A DNA stretch of 64,000 nucleotides. Origin: Flavihumibacter profundi. GTDB lineage: Bacteria; Bacteroidota; Bacteroidia; Chitinophagales; Chitinophagaceae. The translations under genes and the position numbers were made by a program. The stretch lies in contig NZ_JAIQXE010000001.1 of NCBI RefSeq assembly GCF_020076305.1, forward strand, positions 620,001 through 684,000. The letters run 5' to 3'. The first letter of the stretch is position 1. Every line of letters starts with the position of its first letter. The notes below the pieces were generated by a model. The model did no database searches. It saw only the letters and a program-made list of their open reading frames with translations, and was not told the origin of the DNA. This document shows, piece by piece, positions 62,153 to 64,000 of this stretch.

Positions 62153-62191
62153 GACGGTATATGGATTTCGGTTTTCTCTACCATTATTGCT
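62153..62191 (-). repeat. 39-bp dispersed repeat, copy 1 (upstream of the aldo/keto reductase gene)
   Basis: This stretch matches 63950-63988 at 33 of 39 positions with no gaps. Both copies lie 47-84 bp upstream of minus-strand genes and in the same orientation. It may be a shared regulatory element or the remnant of duplicated coding sequence. Confidence 0.65.
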
Positions 62192-62219
62192 GATGCTGTA
62201 GATTGTTTATTGATAACGG

Positions 62220-63866
62220 TTAGTGTAAGTTCCCGGAACTGACTGCCTTTTCTATTAGATCTAATCTTGCTTTTCTTGGGTCTGGTTTACTGACAGCCGA
62301 ACCATCAGCCTGAAACTCCAATATCTCGCCGCTTTTGGGATCATAGGTTGACCATTTCGACAGTCCGGCACCGTTAGGATTTCCTGTTTTGGCGAAGTTT
62401 GCCCAATAAGTGTTCATCATTTTGGCCACCTCCTTGTCTTTTTCTGCGACAGTGGCTCCATTCCACCCCCTTAGATTGTTAAAAACATAGCCAATTTCGG
62501 AGGCATGCCCGGCGCCAAACCGCATCATCCCTTGCATTGGAGGAGAAACGTAGGAGAACAGGTAAATATAGGCCGGATAGCCTTTTGCTGTAAAGGCATT
62601 TGCGGTAAACCTGGCAGGCTCGGCCCAAACCTTGTCAGTATTTACCAGCGTGAGCATTTTTGCAAAATCAGCATTGCCATCAGGATCGTAGACTGTCGAC
62701 GCTTCGTTCTTCATACTTCCAAACAATGATAACAATTCATCTTTTGAACGGGCATTAACGAAACCTGCCGGAACCTCTGCACTGTTCGATCCGATTATCA
62801 GCGAAATGCCTGCCTGCCTGCCGGCCTCGTATGCGCTCTGCGCAGTTTCCACAACCAGCTTACCATCGAGAATCGGACCCGGGTAGGTAGCCGGACCACC
62901 AGGGCCAGCGGTTTCCTGGCCTCCATCTACAACCTGGGCAACAGTAAGCGCACGCAGCTTAGCCAGTGCGGCTGCATCAGTGCCTTCGATGCCGTATTTG
63001 CGGGCAAAGTTTATTCCGATGGTTTCTGCCGAAACGGGGTAATAGGGATCGGCATTTTCTTCATGTATTGGTCTACCGGTAAGGACACCATTCCGGCCAC
63101 CACCAGACTCGATGATTGCCTTTTTGAAAAGTCCTTTTGCGGCAGGCATTGCCAGGAGTGAATGAACTGACACACCACCGGCAGACTCACCGAAAATAGT
63201 AACATTCCCCGGATCGCCTCCAAATGCGGCGATATTCTTTTGCACCCATTTGAGTGCAGCAACCTGATCCATGTAACCGTAGTTGCCTTTCGGTTCTTCC
63301 GGATGCTCACTGCTTAGGGCAGGGAAGGCGAAAAAGCCGAGGCGCCCGAGACGATAGTTGAATGTGACCAAAATGACGCCTTGTTGAGCGAATTTCTCAC
63401 CAGAAAAGTCAGGCTGGGAACCACTGCCGAACACGAAAGCACCGCCGTGGATCCACACCATGACGGGCAGTTTTGAACCCTCTTTGGTTCCTGCAGGTAC
63501 CCACACATTGAGAAACAGGCAATCTTCCGATGAGGTCTTCGAGATTGAGTCGGCGCCGCGGGGAAAGCCCAACTGCGCACAGTCTGCGCCGAACTTATTT
63601 GCGTCACGTATTCCCTTCCATGCAGGAAAAGGTTGTGGCGGGCGCCAGCGATAATCGCCAACCGGTGCTGCCGCATAAGGTATGCCCTTGAAAATAGAGA
63701 CTTCCCCCTCGGTAACGCCACGCAAGACTCCGTAATTGGTACGAACCGTGGGCATAGTGACCGTAGGAGCGTTAACAACAGTATTCGGTGCTTTGCTTTC
63801 TGTTTGCTGAGCATGTAAAGAACATGCGATAAGAATCAGCATAAAACCGAATGATACATTTTTCAT
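62220..63866 (-). CDS. Carboxylesterase type B, exported
   Basis: The 548-residue protein has a signal peptide (ending near LHAQ, residue 20). The type B carboxylesterase fold shows [45 protein letters not shown] (oxyanion hole), the nucleophile motif FGESAGG with Ser228 and a catalytic His in [12 protein letters not shown]. Such enzymes hydrolyse esters, including acetylated or feruloylated carbohydrates and small aliphatic esters. The gene is alone, 113 bp upstream of the aldo/keto reductase gene on the same strand. The natural substrate is unknown. Confidence 0.94.
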   Translation of the reverse strand: MKNVSFGFMLILIACSLHAQQTESKAPNTVVNAPTVTMPTVRTNYGVLRGVTEGEVSIFKGIPYAAAPVGDYRWRPPQPFPAWKGIRDANKFGADCAQLGFPRGADSISKTSSEDCLFLNVWVPAGTKEGSKLPVMVWIHGGAFVFGSGSQPDFSGEKFAQQGVILVTFNYRLGRLGFFAFPALSSEHPEEPKGNYGYMDQVAALKWVQKNIAAFGGDPGNVTIFGESAGGVSVHSLLAMPAAKGLFKKAIIESGGGRNGVLTGRPIHEENADPYYPVSAETIGINFARKYGIEGTDAAALAKLRALTVAQVVDGGQETAGPGGPATYPGPILDGKLVVETAQSAYEAGRQAGISLIIGSNSAEVPAGFVNARSKDELLSLFGSMKNEASTVYDPDGNADFAKMLTLVNTDKVWAEPARFTANAFTAKGYPAYIYLFSYVSPPMQGMMRFGAGHASEIGYVFNNLRGWNGATVAEKDKEVAKMMNTYWANFAKTGNPNGAGLSKWSTYDPKSGEILEFQADGSAVSKPDPRKARLDLIEKAVSSGNLH

Positions 63867-63949
63867 CGTTAACTTTTTATTTGGTTGGTAGGCTTAATCA
63901 GGTTTAACATTATGAAGTACGCTTAAAGGTCATTGCATTTTCCCGCCAG

Positions 63950-63988
63950 GATGGTATACGGATTCCGGTTTCTTCTACCAATATTGCT
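63950..63988 (-). repeat. 39-bp dispersed repeat, copy 2 (upstream of the carboxylesterase gene)
   Basis: It is 85% identical to 62153-62191. A minus-strand frame enters from beyond the window edge, runs through this copy and stops at 63923-63925, so part of it may be the 3' end of a gene lying mostly outside the window. Confidence 0.6.
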
Positions 63989-64000
63989 TATTTGGAGCTG

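Overview
The window looks like part of a Bacteroidota chromosome, most likely a Chitinophagaceae-type soil or plant saprophyte. The evidence is a SusC/SusD pair preceded by an ECF sigma factor and a FecR anti-sigma factor, many secreted glycoside hydrolases with lipoprotein or Tat-type signals, weak Shine-Dalgarno sequences and rather A+T-rich intergenic DNA. The genus assignment is inference. I saw no tRNA, rRNA, CRISPR array, transposase or phage gene.

Region by region. 1-11.4 kb: the 3' end of mannonate dehydratase (uxuA), a DoxX membrane protein, an M28 peptidase, a GH125/GH92 alpha-mannosidase pair, a CrtI-like oxidoreductase, a small lipoprotein, a hexuronate-type MFS transporter and tagaturonate reductase (uxaB). 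11.4-20 kb: two outer-membrane barrel proteins, a coupled GH29 fucosidase and zinc dehydrogenase, an AraC regulator, a propeller lipoprotein and a GH97 enzyme. 20-24.8 kb: a propeller-toroid protein, an HGSNAT-like membrane acyltransferase and a BNR/sialidase-family protein. 24.9-43.1 kb: a large polysaccharide utilization locus: sigma factor, FecR, SusC, SusD, a second propeller-toroid protein, a HUMPS-family decarboxylase, a zinc-type dehydrogenase, an SDR, a TIM-barrel sugar isomerase, exported YhcH and NAL/DHDPS-family proteins, a GH20 hexosaminidase and a Tat-exported Gfo/Idh/MocA oxidoreductase, closed by a strong intrinsic terminator. 43.1-47.7 kb: small DUF1801, VOC and SRPBCC genes, a TonB-dependent receptor and, divergent from it, a pentameric ligand-gated ion channel homologue. 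47.8-57.8 kb: a sulfatase, a glycine-zipper protein, an NTF2-like lipoprotein, a DUF2490 protein, a GH63-like glucosidase, a DUF1254 protein and a sorbosone-dehydrogenase-like propeller. 57.8-64 kb: an amine oxidase, two NTF2-like proteins, an exported flavodoxin, an aldo/keto reductase and a carboxylesterase, with a striking inverted repeat and short intergenic repeats.

Taken together, GH92, GH125, GH29, GH20, GH97, the sialidase-family protein and the peptidase suggest breakdown of glycoprotein or N-glycan-like material, while uxuA, uxaB and the MFS transporter point to hexuronate catabolism. The best candidates for undescribed biology are the two paralogous secreted proteins that join a seven-bladed sensor-type propeller to an alpha/alpha-toroid-like domain (20002-22230 and 32160-34325), and the sugar-processing operon attached to the second one. 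That operon contains altered or relocated members of familiar families: a HUMPS enzyme, a zinc dehydrogenase without its structural-zinc cysteines, and exported YhcH and NAL-type proteins.
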